Shown here: positions 34,575 to 44,661 of the stretch, one piece after another
Position numbering within the stretch: the first letter of the stretch is position 1
How the letters are laid out: every line of letters begins with the position of its first letter
Assembly (NCBI RefSeq): GCF_005217525.1
Contig: NZ_PNXQ01000012.1
Coordinates: 582,222-646,221, forward strand
Direction of reading: 5' to 3'
DNA length: 64,000 bases
DNA from: Paenibacillus terrae
GTDB lineage: Bacteria; Bacillota; Bacilli; Paenibacillales; Paenibacillaceae
Notes under the pieces: model-generated
What the model was told of the DNA's origin: nothing
Database searches by the model: none
What the model saw: the letters and a program-made list of their open reading frames with translations, nothing else
Position numbers and translations under genes: made by a program

Positions 34575-34829
34575 AGCTAATCACCTTTCTTGTTGGAGGT
34601 TGCCGTCCGATGCAGATACACGAGTTCGGCTTGAATTGACTGTTTATATATAGGTTGATCTCTATTTATTGTAGCATGGGTATCCTACCCTATCTACACC
34701 AGGGCCTGGCAAGGCACCGGACACACAGGTAACGCAAGCTTGTCAGGCCCTGCAAATTAAAGTATCCTATTCCTAAGTCCTTATGTTCGTATTCATGGTC
34801 TTAGCAATACAAAACAGGAGGTTCCAAAC

Positions 34830-36185
34830 ATGTCTAAAAAAGTTATTTTCGATTACACCAAAGCGCTCTCCTTTATAGGACAGCACGAAATTGATTATTT
34901 TGCAGAACCGATCAAGCTGGCTCATGAGCAGCTGCATAACCAAACCGGTGTAGGTTCCGATTTCCTGGGTTGGATTGACTTGCCTACCAATTATGATAAA
35001 GAAGAATTTGCACGCATCCAAAAAGCTGCTGCAAAAATCCAAAGTGATTCCGAAGTGCTGATCGTCATCGGCATCGGCGGTTCTTACCTTGGCGCACGCG
35101 CTGCGATTGAAATGCTGTCGCATTCCTTCCACAATGCACTGCCTAAGGACAAGCGCAAAGGCCCGGCTGTTTATTTTGCAGGCAATAACATCAGCTCTAC
35201 ATATGTGAATCATCTGTTGGAACTGATTGAAGGAAAAGACTTCTCCGTGAATGTCATTTCCAAATCAGGTACAACAACAGAGCCAGCTATCGCTTTCCGC
35301 GTATTCCGTGCGGCTCTGGAGAAAAAATACGGTAAAGAAGAAGCGCGCAAACGTATTTATGCAACAACCGATAAAGAACGTGGCGCTTTGAAAAAACTGG
35401 CCAACGAGGAAGGCTACGAATCCTTCATTATTCCTGATGATGTAGGTGGCCGTTACTCCGTGCTGACAGCAGTAGGCTTGCTGCCGATTGCTACAGCAGG
35501 TATTAACATTGAGGAAATGCTCCAAGGGGCGGCAGACGCTTCCAAGGAATACAGCAATCCGAATGTAGCTGAGAACGAGGCTTACCAATATGCAGCCGTT
35601 CGTAACGCGTTGTACCGCAAAGGTAAAGCTATTGAAATTCTTGTGAACTATGAGCCGTCCCTGCATTTCGTTTCCGAGTGGTGGAAACAATTGTACGGCG
35701 AAAGCGAAGGCAAGGATTACAAAGGGATCTACCCTGCTTCCGTTGACTTCTCGACAGACCTGCACTCCATGGGACAATTCATTCAGGAAGGTAGCCGCAA
35801 CATTTTCGAAACGGTTATCCAAGTGGAAAATGTACCTAGCCACATCACCATCGAAGCAGATGAGGATGATCTGGATGGACTGAACTTCCTGGCAGGCAAA
35901 ACGGTGGACTTTGTAAATAAAAAAGCATTCCAGGGTACATTGCTGGCTCACACAGACGGACAAGTACCAAATCTGATCGTGAACATTCCTGACCTGAGTC
36001 CTTACTCCTTTGGGTACCTGGCTTATTTCTTCGAAAAAGCTTGCGGCATCAGCGGCTACCTGTTGGGTGTAAATCCGTTCGATCAACCAGGCGTGGAAGC
36101 TTACAAGAAAAACATGTTTGCCCTGTTGGGTAAACCAGGCTTCGAAGAGCAAAAAGCGGAGCTTGAAGCGAGATTGTCCGAATAA
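34830..36185 (+). CDS. pgi: Glucose-6-phosphate isomerase
   Basis: The 451-residue protein is of the Bacillus-type length. It shows [12 protein letters not shown] (sugar-phosphate site), [11 protein letters not shown], the catalytic Glu in the QEGSR block and a C-terminal Lys region. It interconverts glucose-6-phosphate and fructose-6-phosphate at the top of glycolysis. It starts 8 bases after AGGAGG. Confidence 0.96.
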   Translation: MSKKVIFDYTKALSFIGQHEIDYFAEPIKLAHEQLHNQTGVGSDFLGWIDLPTNYDKEEFARIQKAAAKIQSDSEVLIVIGIGGSYLGARAAIEMLSHSFHNALPKDKRKGPAVYFAGNNISSTYVNHLLELIEGKDFSVNVISKSGTTTEPAIAFRVFRAALEKKYGKEEARKRIYATTDKERGALKKLANEEGYESFIIPDDVGGRYSVLTAVGLLPIATAGINIEEMLQGAADASKEYSNPNVAENEAYQYAAVRNALYRKGKAIEILVNYEPSLHFVSEWWKQLYGESEGKDYKGIYPASVDFSTDLHSMGQFIQEGSRNIFETVIQVENVPSHITIEADEDDLDGLNFLAGKTVDFVNKKAFQGTLLAHTDGQVPNLIVNIPDLSPYSFGYLAYFFEKACGISGYLLGVNPFDQPGVEAYKKNMFALLGKPGFEEQKAELEARLSE

Positions 36186-36260
36186 GGAAGCTGTAGACTC
36201 CTGAATGAAACAGGATTTCAGATAGGAGCGTTATAGCGTATAGCACCAAATAAAGTACAG

Positions 36261-36305
36261 GAAAGCAGTTCACCGGCTGCCAGAAGCGGGGGACTGCTTT
36301 CTTGT
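36261..36305 (+). terminator. Hairpin after pgi
   Basis: GAAAGCAGTTC and GGACTGCTTTC form an 11-base stem followed by a weak T-rich end. It lies between pgi and yigZ. Confidence 0.65.
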
Positions 36306-36334
36306 AAAATGAAGTAAGGAAGGTTATTTGTGAT

Positions 36335-36967
36335 ATGTTGGAACAATACCGAACTGTACGCGGCTCCGGCAGCAAGGAAATTGTGATCCGGAAATCCCGT
36401 TTTATCGGTCACATCCAGCCTGTTCAGACCGAGGAAGAAGCGGCGGCTTTTATCGAGCGCATTAAAAAAGAGCATTGGAACGCAACCCATAATTGTTCTG
36501 CCTATATGATCGGGGAACGAGACGAAATCCAGAAGCAATCGGATGACGGTGAACCGAGTGGTACGGCGGGCAAGCCTATTTTGGAGGTTATCCGTAACCA
36601 GAAGCTGAAAAATGTGGCAATTGTCGTTACCCGTTACTTTGGGGGGATTTTGCTGGGAGCAGGCGGTCTGATTCGTGCCTATTCAGACGGTGCTGTTGCA
36701 GCCATTGAGGCAGGGGATGCGATTACGCGTGTGCTGCGTCGTGAAATTTTTGTGGAATTGGATTACACCTGGTTGGGCAAAGTGGAAAATGAATTGCGAA
36801 ATCGCAGCATCCGTACAGGAGAAACCATGTTTACGGATAAAGTTACCTTAACCTGTCTGCCGCTGGCTGGTGATGCGGAATCCTTCAGCAACTGGATAAC
36901 AGACTTGACACAGGGACAATCGCTTGTGTCGGAGGGAGAGCAGCTTTACTTTATTGAAGGGGAATAA
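36335..36967 (+). CDS. yigZ: YigZ/IMPACT-family protein
   Basis: The 210-residue protein has the UPF0029 N-terminal domain (KSRFIGHIQPVQTEEEA, HNCSAYMIG, SDDGEPSGTAGKPIL, VVTRYFGGILLGAGGLIRAYS) and a DUF1949 C-terminal domain. The family is related to eukaryotic IMPACT and has been linked to ribosome-associated stress responses, but its bacterial role is not settled. It is co-transcribed with the TetR gene 5 bases downstream. Confidence 0.93.
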   Translation: MLEQYRTVRGSGSKEIVIRKSRFIGHIQPVQTEEEAAAFIERIKKEHWNATHNCSAYMIGERDEIQKQSDDGEPSGTAGKPILEVIRNQKLKNVAIVVTRYFGGILLGAGGLIRAYSDGAVAAIEAGDAITRVLRREIFVELDYTWLGKVENELRNRSIRTGETMFTDKVTLTCLPLAGDAESFSNWITDLTQGQSLVSEGEQLYFIEGE

Positions 36968-36972
36968 AAAAT

Positions 36973-37554
36973 ATGGCTAGAAGAGCAGTAGAACAGGAGT
37001 TGTCAAGAGGGCGGATTCTGGAAGCGGCCAGGCACTTGTTTATTACCAAGGGCTACCGTGCTATTTCAATGCGCAGCATTGGCCAGCATCTGGGTTACAG
37101 TCATGGTTCATTATACTATCATTTTAAAGAGAAGGCTGAACTGTTCTACGCCATTGTGATTGAGGATTTTAATACGTTACGCGGGATTTTACTGCAAGGA
37201 GCAACAGGCACGCTGGAGGATGGTCTGAACAGACTGGAGCACTTGATGCTGGAGTTTATCCGTTTTGGCTTGGAAAATCCTTATCAATATGAAATTATGT
37301 TCATGATGCATGATGAAGAACTGTTCGCATACTGTCGCACGGAGCAAAACCGTTGTGTGGAATTATTTGCGTCCATGATTCGTCAGGAATTAAGTGGTCA
37401 GGGACATTCAGAGGAAGATTGTTCACGAGTACCGCAAAGTCTGTTTTTGTCTATGCACGGCTTTGTGTCCTTTTACATTCAGGATGGTTTAACATTTGAA
37501 GAGATCAGGCCCGCTGCTTTGGCACATGTAAAGCTGCTGTGCAGAAACCTATGA
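36973..37554 (+). CDS. TetR/AcrR-family transcriptional regulator
   Basis: In the 193-residue protein, residues 8-55 form the helix-turn-helix (RILEAARHLFITKGYRAISM, GYSHGSLYYHFKEKAELF). The ligand domain resembles the WHG/TetR_C_33 type. It sits 5 bases after yigZ without an independent promoter. The target is unknown. The divergently placed ABC ATPase gene downstream is a candidate. Confidence 0.9.
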   Translation: MARRAVEQELSRGRILEAARHLFITKGYRAISMRSIGQHLGYSHGSLYYHFKEKAELFYAIVIEDFNTLRGILLQGATGTLEDGLNRLEHLMLEFIRFGLENPYQYEIMFMMHDEELFAYCRTEQNRCVELFASMIRQELSGQGHSEEDCSRVPQSLFLSMHGFVSFYIQDGLTFEEIRPAALAHVKLLCRNL

Positions 37555-38048
37555 GCGTACCTGCAATCACACGCCTCGGCTATGAATCTGTAGGACGCTT
37601 TTCTGGGTATATTCACTTCATGACGGTGCCTTATCATTACGGTAATTTGCGAAAGCGACTAAGATTGTAACAGACGATGATGCATCCAGCAGGAGAACAT
37701 CATGGTCTGTTTTTTTACATGGTCAGCCCTTTATGACTTTTACATGATACTGGCGCAGCGTGTAATATCACGTATCTCATCTCGTCCGCTAGTGGATAAT
37801 TCTAAAGTATGCAACATTATTCCCCTCTCCCTTCTTCTTATTACTTTACCCATTTTACTTTACCCAATGAACACCTGACGTAATATATAGAGTTGACGAC
37901 GAAAGCTTTCCTTTGATAAAGTATCACATAAGAAAAACATAGTATATACATTGGAATAATAATATGATTTCAAATGAGGTATGCGCTTTGCCGTAAGCAA
38001 GGTTGCTGCTCCTGCACAGGTTCAGAAGCGGAAAGGAAGTGTACGGTT
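37555..38048 (+). promoter_or_regulatory. Long intergenic region: terminator and promoter for the ABC ATPase gene
   Basis: AACAGACGATGATG (37669-37682) and CATCATGGTCTGTT (37699-37712), followed by a T run to 37717, form a strong terminator for the yigZ-tetR unit. TTGACG (37893-37898), 18 bases and TAAAGT (37917-37922) are a likely promoter for the ATPase. No other gene or riboswitch was recognised in these 494 bases. Confidence 0.6.
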
Positions 38049-39110
38049 ATGCATGTAGAAGTAAGGGGTTTAAACAAGCATTTCGGTAATTTTCACGCGG
38101 TTAAGGACGTATCCTTTGATATTCAAGCGGGTCATTTGATTGGTTTACTCGGTCCGAGTGGTGGCGGTAAAACGTCCATTCTTCGGATTTTGGCGGGTCT
38201 GGAGCAACCGGATGCGGGCGAAATTCATTTTCACGGAAAAAGGGTAAACGAGCTGGCCCCGCAGGAACGCGGAATCGGATTTGTATTTCAAAACTATGCT
38301 TTGTTCAAGCACATGAGCGTGTATGACAATATTGCCTTTGGTCTAAAAGTGAAAAAAAGCTCCAAAGCCCGCATCAAGGAACGCGTCACAGAGCTGGTCG
38401 AGCTGACAGGACTCAAAGGCTTCGAGCATCGTTATCCGCATCAGTTGTCCGGTGGACAACGGCAGCGGGTTGCTTTTGCACGCGCCTTGGCACCAGAGCC
38501 TCAATTGCTGCTGCTGGATGAGCCTTTTGCAGCCATTGACGCCAAGATTCGCCAAGAGCTGCGTACCTGGCTGCGGGAGTTGATTGAGCGGGTGGGGATC
38601 ACTTCGATTTTCGTCACGCATGATCAGGATGAGGCTATTGAAGTAGCCGATGAAATTATGGTGATTAATCAGGGACGGCTGGAGCAGAAGGGAACACCTT
38701 GGGATATCTATAAAAAGCCGGGGACGCCGTTCGTAGCTTCCTTTATCGGGGAATCGACGGTGATCGAGCAAGCGGACAGTCTCAAAGGCTTCGAGGAAGC
38801 TGCCGGAACGGGAGCGCGTGCCTTGATCCGTCCGGAGTATATTGATGTCGGGCCAAGCGAGGAGTTTGCGCTTTTGTCGGCGACCGAGGAAGGCATTGTG
38901 AAGCATTTGCATTTTCGGGGGAGTGAATGGATGGTTGAAGTACAGGTCGGGGATCATCGACTCATGACGTACCGTTCGCTGGAGAAGTCCATGCTGGAGC
39001 CTGGTCAGCAGGTGCGCGTGCTAGTGCATCGGGCTTATCTGTATAACGACCAGTCCAGTTGGATGGTGGAAAACCGTCTCAAGAAGGATCCAATGCCTGT
39101 TATGATTTAA
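38049..39110 (+). CDS. CysA-like ABC transporter ATPase (orphan)
   Basis: The ATG at 38049 gives 353 residues and begins the conserved domain directly. GGAAAGGAAG lies about 9 bases upstream. Walker A is GPSGGGKTS, the signature LSGGQRQRVAFARAL, Walker B LLLLDEPFAAID, and the switch His lies in FVTHDQDEA. The C-terminus holds a TOBE domain. Overall it is closest to sulfate/thiosulfate CysA. No permease or binding-protein gene is adjacent, so it must serve components encoded elsewhere. Confidence 0.88.
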   Translation: MHVEVRGLNKHFGNFHAVKDVSFDIQAGHLIGLLGPSGGGKTSILRILAGLEQPDAGEIHFHGKRVNELAPQERGIGFVFQNYALFKHMSVYDNIAFGLKVKKSSKARIKERVTELVELTGLKGFEHRYPHQLSGGQRQRVAFARALAPEPQLLLLDEPFAAIDAKIRQELRTWLRELIERVGITSIFVTHDQDEAIEVADEIMVINQGRLEQKGTPWDIYKKPGTPFVASFIGESTVIEQADSLKGFEEAAGTGARALIRPEYIDVGPSEEFALLSATEEGIVKHLHFRGSEWMVEVQVGDHRLMTYRSLEKSMLEPGQQVRVLVHRAYLYNDQSSWMVENRLKKDPMPVMI

Positions 39111-39263
39111 AATTTTAACGCGATCAAACATAAAGGGGATGTCCGCCTGTATTTAGGGGTTTGGGGCATGCTCTTTTTGGCGTTGGGAGTGGAGGATTTA
39201 CGCAAGGTTGGTGTGTTCGATATAATAGTAGTAAAAACAACCAGTATAGATAGGAGTTAAACC

Positions 39264-40034
39264 ATGAATCGGCTTATTTTTCTTGGCACGGGGGATGCGA
39301 TGGGTGTTCCGCGTGTGTATTGTGATTGTCTCGTATGTACGGAGGCCCGCACGACAGGGGCAAATGTGAGGCTGAGGTCGTCTGTACTGATCGAAAGCGA
39401 GACGGAGGACTTTATGATTGATTGCGGCCCGGACTGGTCCGAGCAGATGGAAATACGCGGGCTTCGCTTCATCCGTACGATTCTCGTGACGCATGCACAT
39501 TTTGACCATATTGGAGGACTGCCGGAATGGGCGGACGCCTGTCGCTGGACCGGGAACAGAGGTCGTTTGTACGCTCCACAAGAGGTCATCGACACGATCC
39601 TGCGTCAATTTTCCTGGCTTCCGGGGCATATTGACCTTATCCCTGTCGATCAGGGAGCCTTGCTTGGTGGATGGAATATCCGGGGTTGGCGTGTGAATCA
39701 CGGGAAGAACGGATATGCTTACGCTTATCGATTGGAAAAGGACGGCTTCTCGTGGGCCTACTGTTCGGATTCAATCGGACTAAATGATGCGGAAATTCTG
39801 CCCCTGCACAATCTGGATATGCTCATACTGGGAACGAGCTTTTATCATGAAGAGGCCGAATATGCAACCCGCTCGGTATATGACATGCTGGAGGCTCAGG
39901 AGCTTATAGAGAGACTCCAGCCCAACAGCACCGTGTTTACACATATGTCCCATGATGTGGATGTCACACGCAACTACGGGCTTCTGGAAGGGATCAGCCT
40001 GGCACGGACTGGAATGAGCCTGCCATTGGAATAA
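39264..40034 (+). CDS. Metallo-beta-lactamase-fold hydrolase (PhnP-like)
   Basis: The 256-residue protein has LGTGDAMGVPRVYCDCLVC at the start, a CxCxxC-bearing loop as in PhnP, the metal motif THAHFDHIGG and later DxGxN and His positions (CSDSIG, FTHMSHDVD). PhnP cleaves cyclic ribose phosphates and other relatives act on RNA or nucleotides. No phosphonate genes are nearby, so the substrate is open. It has its own ribosome site (TAGGAG). Confidence 0.85.
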   Translation: MNRLIFLGTGDAMGVPRVYCDCLVCTEARTTGANVRLRSSVLIESETEDFMIDCGPDWSEQMEIRGLRFIRTILVTHAHFDHIGGLPEWADACRWTGNRGRLYAPQEVIDTILRQFSWLPGHIDLIPVDQGALLGGWNIRGWRVNHGKNGYAYAYRLEKDGFSWAYCSDSIGLNDAEILPLHNLDMLILGTSFYHEEAEYATRSVYDMLEAQELIERLQPNSTVFTHMSHDVDVTRNYGLLEGISLARTGMSLPLE

Positions 40035-40043
40035 TGCTGTCCC

Positions 40044-41537
40044 TTACATCGTTCGGCTGATGCGGAGAAGGGTCGCGATGCCTTCTTTGATTTGCAACTC
40101 ATTGGCATACGAATAGGACAATCTCACATGTGTTTTGCCTTCCTCGCCAATCGGATCGAATACATTACCCGGTACGAAGGTGACCGACTCCTGTACGCAT
40201 TTGGCGAGCAGTTCATTAGGTTTCAACGTAGAAGGCAACTGGAGCCACAGACTGAGGCCGCCTGCCGGGCTGGTCCATGTCCAGCCGGAATCGCGGAGGC
40301 TGTCTTCCATCGTTTCCTTACGGATCTGGAGCGCGATACATATCTTTTTGAGATGCTGCTGCATGCGTGGAGATTGAAAGTATTGCAGGAACAGCTTTTG
40401 ATTCAGCAGTGGCGAGCCGTTATCTACCAGCGCTTTGACGTTCAGCAGGCTGTTCATAAGCTGTGGCCGGCAAGTCACGGCTGCGATTCGCAGACCTGGC
40501 GCGACATATTTGCTATAGCTGCGAATGTAGACGACGCTTCCCGAAATATCATAAGCAAAAATAGGTAACGGCGGCTTTTGCCCAAAGCTGATGTCATAGG
40601 TACTGTCGTCCTCGACAATAAGGCAGCCGTAGCGCTCGGCCAGCTCGGGCAGACGTTTGCGCTGTTCATCGGGTACCGTGAAGCCAGTCGGGTTATGAAA
40701 CGTTGGATTGATATAGAACGCACGTGGCTTTTCTGTCTTCATGCACCATTCAATGTGTTCCATATCATAGCCTTCCGGTCGGATATCGGTCATGGTCAGG
40801 CGCGCACCTTGTCTGCGGAATATTTCCATAGCAGGGCCATAAGCGGGACGCTCGGTCAATACGCGATCCCCTGTCTGGATCAGAGAACGGGAAATCAGGT
40901 CGATGGCCTGCTGTGCTCCGGAAGTAATCAGTACTTCGTCTGGTGACAATGCAAAATGCTTATCGACGCTAAAATGCTGCGCCATCGCATCCCGAAGCTC
41001 GGAATCGCCCTGTACAGAGGAATAAGTGGCCGCTACTTTCGGATGCTTTTCAAATACCTGCATCATCAGCTCACCCCAATATCGGTTGGGCAGGAGAGAC
41101 GGGTCAATCAGCGCTTTGGAAAACTGAAAATTCGCATTCACCGATTGAACGCGGCTAAGTCCATCCATTCCCCTCCAGGCTGAAACAGACGGATCATCTG
41201 CCGCATGGGCGGATTCGGAGTGAAACGTAAGGTCAATGGATGAATGCCCCGGGTAGCCAGCATATTTCGCATGGCCGGTCGCTGGGGAAGCATGAACATA
41301 ATATCCAGATTTGTCCTTTACATAAACCAGCCCCCGTTGCTTCAACTCCTGATAGGCCCGGAAAACGGTTAGCCGATGTACACCCAACTCCTGAGCCAGG
41401 CTTCGTACGGATGGCAGCTTCGTGTCTGCTTGCCAATCCCCGCGATCAATCCGCACAGTCACATAATGGATGACCTGCTCATACAGCTTTAAGGCATGAT
41501 CGGCTGGAAAAAGTAATTCGCTGTTGTTCTTGCCCAC
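40044..41537 (-). CDS. MocR-family regulator (GntR HTH with aminotransferase domain)
   Basis: The start is set at the GTG at 41537, which lies 10 bases after AAAAGGAG. Upstream in-frame ATGs lack such a site and would overlap the promoter. At 497 residues it has a GntR winged helix (about 10-75: LYEQVIHYVTVRIDRG, LPSVRSLAQELGVHRLTVFRAYQEL) and a fold-type I aminotransferase domain with the PLP lysine in YIRSYSKYVAPGLR. MocR proteins sense PLP or amino compounds. The divergent EamA exporter gene is the likely target. Confidence 0.9.
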   Translation of the reverse strand: MGKNNSELLFPADHALKLYEQVIHYVTVRIDRGDWQADTKLPSVRSLAQELGVHRLTVFRAYQELKQRGLVYVKDKSGYYVHASPATGHAKYAGYPGHSSIDLTFHSESAHAADDPSVSAWRGMDGLSRVQSVNANFQFSKALIDPSLLPNRYWGELMMQVFEKHPKVAATYSSVQGDSELRDAMAQHFSVDKHFALSPDEVLITSGAQQAIDLISRSLIQTGDRVLTERPAYGPAMEIFRRQGARLTMTDIRPEGYDMEHIEWCMKTEKPRAFYINPTFHNPTGFTVPDEQRKRLPELAERYGCLIVEDDSTYDISFGQKPPLPIFAYDISGSVVYIRSYSKYVAPGLRIAAVTCRPQLMNSLLNVKALVDNGSPLLNQKLFLQYFQSPRMQQHLKKICIALQIRKETMEDSLRDSGWTWTSPAGGLSLWLQLPSTLKPNELLAKCVQESVTFVPGNVFDPIGEEGKTHVRLSYSYANELQIKEGIATLLRISRTM

Positions 41538-41564
41538 TCGCTCCACACTCCTTTTGTGTATTTT

Positions 41565-41593
41565 ACTATAAAACATTTCAAAACCGCATACAA
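41565..41593 (-). promoter_or_regulatory. Promoter of the MocR regulator gene
   Basis: On the minus strand, TTGTAT (41588-41593) and TATAGT (41565-41570) are separated by 17 bases. The -10 box ends 27 bases before the GTG start. Confidence 0.65.
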
Positions 41594-41621
41594 CTGTTCT
41601 GTAGGTATACATCTGTTCTGT
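41594..41621. promoter_or_regulatory. Direct-repeat operator for the MocR regulator
   Basis: CTGTTCTGT occurs at 41594-41602 and again at 41613-41621, a 19-base period, between the divergent genes and touching the regulator's -35 box. MocR proteins typically bind direct repeats in such shared regions. Confidence 0.6.
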
Positions 41622-41668
41622 TCGTCTCCCTGTATGCTTGAAAGCAACTGAAGGGAGAGGGACGTATC

Positions 41669-42580
41669 ATGATTGGTATCGCGTTTACGATAATGTGTCT
41701 TATTTTTGGTACAACGTTTTTGGCAATAAAAGTGGGAGTAGAAGCGGGACTTCCTCCGTTTTTTTCGGCAGGCGTACGTTTTTTCGCGGCAGGAGCTATT
41801 TTGTTTATCGCCATGAAGATGATGGGGAAAGTTCGCTGGTCGTTATTATGGCAGAAGGAAATGGTACTCATTGGAGCGGGAACGACCTTTGGTACGTTTT
41901 CAGCCTTGTATTGGGCAGAGCAATATGTCAGTTCGGGGATCGGAGCTATTTTGTCAGCTACCGGACCGATGATGATTGTTATTTTGCAATCAATGCTGCT
42001 AAGGCAAAAAACGTCGCGGATTACAGTCATTGGCTGCATGATCAGCTTTCTTGGCGTGGTGCTGGTGGTGCTGCCCGGATTGGCGGTTCAGATTAGCGGC
42101 CTGTGGCTGGCGGGATGCCTTGTCATTTTGCTGGGGGAGCTGTGTTATTCCGGGGGTGCTCTTTATTCCAAGCGGGTGATGGATGTATTTCGTGAAACCA
42201 ACCCGATTGCTCTGAATGCGGTGCAAATGCTCCATGGGGGATGGATGCTGCTGTTACTGTCTGCGATTACGGAGCCGTGGAGTTCTGAGGGGTGGCAGTA
42301 CCTTCCTGCCATGGGCTCTTTATTGTATCTGATTCTGTTTGGTTCGATGATTGCACATACACTGTTTTACTGGCTCATGGAGCGTACAAATCCTCTTTTC
42401 CCGACGACGTGGTTGTATATTTCACCGCCGATTGCGGTGGGATTGGGAGCCTTGGTGTACGGAGAGCATGTAAGCTGGTGGATGCTGGCGGGAGTGTTGC
42501 TCATTGTGACCGGATTAATGCTTATGAACAATGGAATGATCCGTCTGGTGAACAGGCGAAAGGTGCGTTCTGCTGCCTGA
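41669..42580 (+). CDS. EamA-family (DMT) transporter
   Basis: The 303-residue protein has ten hydrophobic segments arranged as two EamA halves. GTTFLAIKVGVEAGLPPFFSAGVRF is written across the first pair, and a second half repeats the pattern from about residue 150. The family exports amino acids and other metabolites. Its pairing with a divergent MocR regulator is a common arrangement and suggests an amino-acid or PLP-linked efflux system. It starts after AAGGGAGAGG. Confidence 0.88.
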   Translation: MIGIAFTIMCLIFGTTFLAIKVGVEAGLPPFFSAGVRFFAAGAILFIAMKMMGKVRWSLLWQKEMVLIGAGTTFGTFSALYWAEQYVSSGIGAILSATGPMMIVILQSMLLRQKTSRITVIGCMISFLGVVLVVLPGLAVQISGLWLAGCLVILLGELCYSGGALYSKRVMDVFRETNPIALNAVQMLHGGWMLLLLSAITEPWSSEGWQYLPAMGSLLYLILFGSMIAHTLFYWLMERTNPLFPTTWLYISPPIAVGLGALVYGEHVSWWMLAGVLLIVTGLMLMNNGMIRLVNRRKVRSAA

Positions 42581-42696
42581 TATTCAGAAGCTGTTAGGCA
42601 CCCTATGATAGGACAGAAAAAACCTCCAAGCTGCCGCGTGTTACTGAATATGCGACGTTTGGAGGTTTTGTTGTGTTGCTATTTCATTAGCACAAA

Positions 42697-43497
42697 TTAT
42701 TCAGCATTCAGCACGAATTTGTCGATGGCGTGCTTAACACCGTCTTCGTTATTGCTGCTAGTGATGTAATCAGCCAGCTTTTTCAAATCAGGAATGGCAT
42801 TCTCCATCGCTATGCCGAGGCCTGCGCATTCGAGCATTTCGTGATCATTCCAGGAGTCGCCGATTGCAATCGTTTCGGACAGATCACAGCCGTAATGGTT
42901 AGCAAGGAACGTAAGAGCGTGACCCTTAGTGCCTTCATGATGCATGATTTCCAGAAAATGAGGCTTGGATTTGGTAATATGCACTTCATCACCAAGCAGC
43001 TCGCGCAGTTCTGGAATCAATTTGTCAAGCACTTCCGGCTCGTCAATAATCAGCATTTTAGGCGTAGGAAGTTCTACCAATTTGCTGAATACAGGCTCAA
43101 CAAAATATTCCGTATTGTTTAGCGCGGTGTAATCTTTGATTTTCTGATTATCTTCACGTGTGTACAATTTGTCATCTATATACGTTTGCAGATGCAAATT
43201 GCGTTCCACGCAGAATTCATACAAGCGACGTGCAGCCACGAGTGGAACATAACGCTCATACAGCACGTTTTCGTCCAGCAGGTTTTTAATCAAGGCACCT
43301 TGGTACGTAATGATCGGAACGTTCAAGCCAGTTTGGCGGGCGAGTTGTTTGGCAGATGCATAAGCACGTCCTGTTGCAAGTGTAACCACGACACCTTTGG
43401 CTACAGCAGCTTCAAGCGCCAGTTGCGTTGCAGGAGTAACTTCTTTCTGGTCGTTAATGAGTGTATCATCAATATCAATGGCAATTAATTTATACAT
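42697..43497 (-). CDS. Cof-type HAD hydrolase (YidA-like)
   Basis: The ATG at 43497, after AAAGGAGAG, is chosen over an upstream in-frame start. In the 266-residue protein, DIDDTLIND is HAD motif I, TLATGRAYAS motif II, a Lys before the GDSWNDHEML motif III/IV completes the site, and a C2-type cap lies between. Family members dephosphorylate sugar phosphates. The physiological substrate is unknown. Confidence 0.9.
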   Translation of the reverse strand: MYKLIAIDIDDTLINDQKEVTPATQLALEAAVAKGVVVTLATGRAYASAKQLARQTGLNVPIITYQGALIKNLLDENVLYERYVPLVAARRLYEFCVERNLHLQTYIDDKLYTREDNQKIKDYTALNNTEYFVEPVFSKLVELPTPKMLIIDEPEVLDKLIPELRELLGDEVHITKSKPHFLEIMHHEGTKGHALTFLANHYGCDLSETIAIGDSWNDHEMLECAGLGIAMENAIPDLKKLADYITSSNNEDGVKHAIDKFVLNAE

Positions 43498-43581
43498 ATC
43501 GGTATTCTCTCCTTTATCTCTATCATGGGGCAATGTCCAAATTGTATCTTATAATATTCAAAATGACAATATCACAATGAA

Positions 43582-43614
43582 AAGGGGACGACTCCCTTAA
43601 GAGCCTGTCCCCTT
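43582..43614. terminator. Hairpin between lplA and the Cof gene
   Basis: AAGGGGAC and GTCCCCTT form an 8-base perfect stem. On the minus strand it is followed by TTTCATT, so it may end lplA transcription. Confidence 0.6.
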
Positions 43615-43659
43615 ATAACCACTGAAGAATTGGATTGAATCAATGGGAAAAAGTGGCTG

Positions 43660-44661
43660 TTAGTCTTCCAAAAATACGAGTCCTACAAAATCATCCAGCT
43701 CAATATTTCCGAAATAATGCTTCAAATCAAGAGGGGACAAGGCTTGACGAACCTCACCTTCATCGTAGCGTTTGCCGCGCAGAATATTTTCAATATCAGC
43801 AACGTCACCCACACCGAAGAAATCGCCGTAGATTTTAATATCACGGATGTGGCCTTCCTTGAGATCCATGCGGATATCAATAATGCCAACCGGAAATTTA
43901 CGTGTGTGCTTGATATTGCTTTCAGGGGATTGACCGTAATTCCAATCCCACGATTGGTAGCGTTCAGCGGAAATTTCATGGATTTTGGCCCAATCGGCAT
44001 CGGTTAGCTTATATTGGGGTACCTGGTCCACCTCTGCACCGAATATGTGACGCAGCAGCTCCTCGCGGAATTGCTCAATGGTCATCTCGCGGTCCATCAG
44101 CTCGCTGATGTTAGCAACGCGGCTGCGGACAGATTTGGTACTTTTGGATTTAAACTTTTCGGGATTGGCGTGCAGTGATGCAGCCACATTGTCCAGATTC
44201 AGGTTAAACATCAATGTACCATGGCTGAACATGCGTCCGCGTGTGGCAAATTGCGCGTTCCCTGAAATTTTGCGCTCACCGACCTGAAGATCGTTGCGTC
44301 CAGTCATTTCGGCTTCCACACCCATTTGGCGCAGGGCGTCTATGACAGGCTGCGTGAATTTGAGGAAATTATGAAAGGACTCCCCGTTATCCTTGGTAAT
44401 GAAGCTGAAATTTAAATTACCGAGGTCATGATATACAGCCCCGCCGCCGGACAGGCGACGAACGACTTGAATGTTGTTGTCTCTGACAAACTCGGCGTTG
44501 ATTTCTTCAATGGTATTTTGATGCTTGCCTATAATAATAGAAGGCTGATTAATGTAAAACAGCAGATAGCTGTCGTCCAACTGAAGATGCTTGAGCGCGT
44601 ACTCCTCAATGGCAAGATTAATGGCTGGATCGTGTATGCCCTGGTTGTCGATGAACAGCAT
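43660..44661 (-). CDS. lplA: Lipoate-protein ligase A
   Basis: The ATG at 44661 is 7 bases after GGAGG. An ATG two codons upstream is too close to it. At 333 residues it shows RRLSGGGAVYHDLGNLNFS, NDLQVGERKISGNAQ with the conserved Lys, SHGTLMFNLNLD, and the accessory C-terminal domain. It activates scavenged lipoate with ATP and attaches it to E2 and H proteins. It is transcribed alone on the minus strand. Confidence 0.95.
   Translation of the reverse strand: MLFIDNQGIHDPAINLAIEEYALKHLQLDDSYLLFYINQPSIIIGKHQNTIEEINAEFVRDNNIQVVRRLSGGGAVYHDLGNLNFSFITKDNGESFHNFLKFTQPVIDALRQMGVEAEMTGRNDLQVGERKISGNAQFATRGRMFSHGTLMFNLNLDNVAASLHANPEKFKSKSTKSVRSRVANISELMDREMTIEQFREELLRHIFGAEVDQVPQYKLTDADWAKIHEISAERYQSWDWNYGQSPESNIKHTRKFPVGIIDIRMDLKEGHIRDIKIYGDFFGVGDVADIENILRGKRYDEGEVRQALSPLDLKHYFGNIELDDFVGLVFLED

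Noticed and set aside
35265-36152. 295-codon minus-strand frame inside pgi
   Set aside because: It is a shadow of the strongly biased pgi codons, with no start site or recognisable protein.
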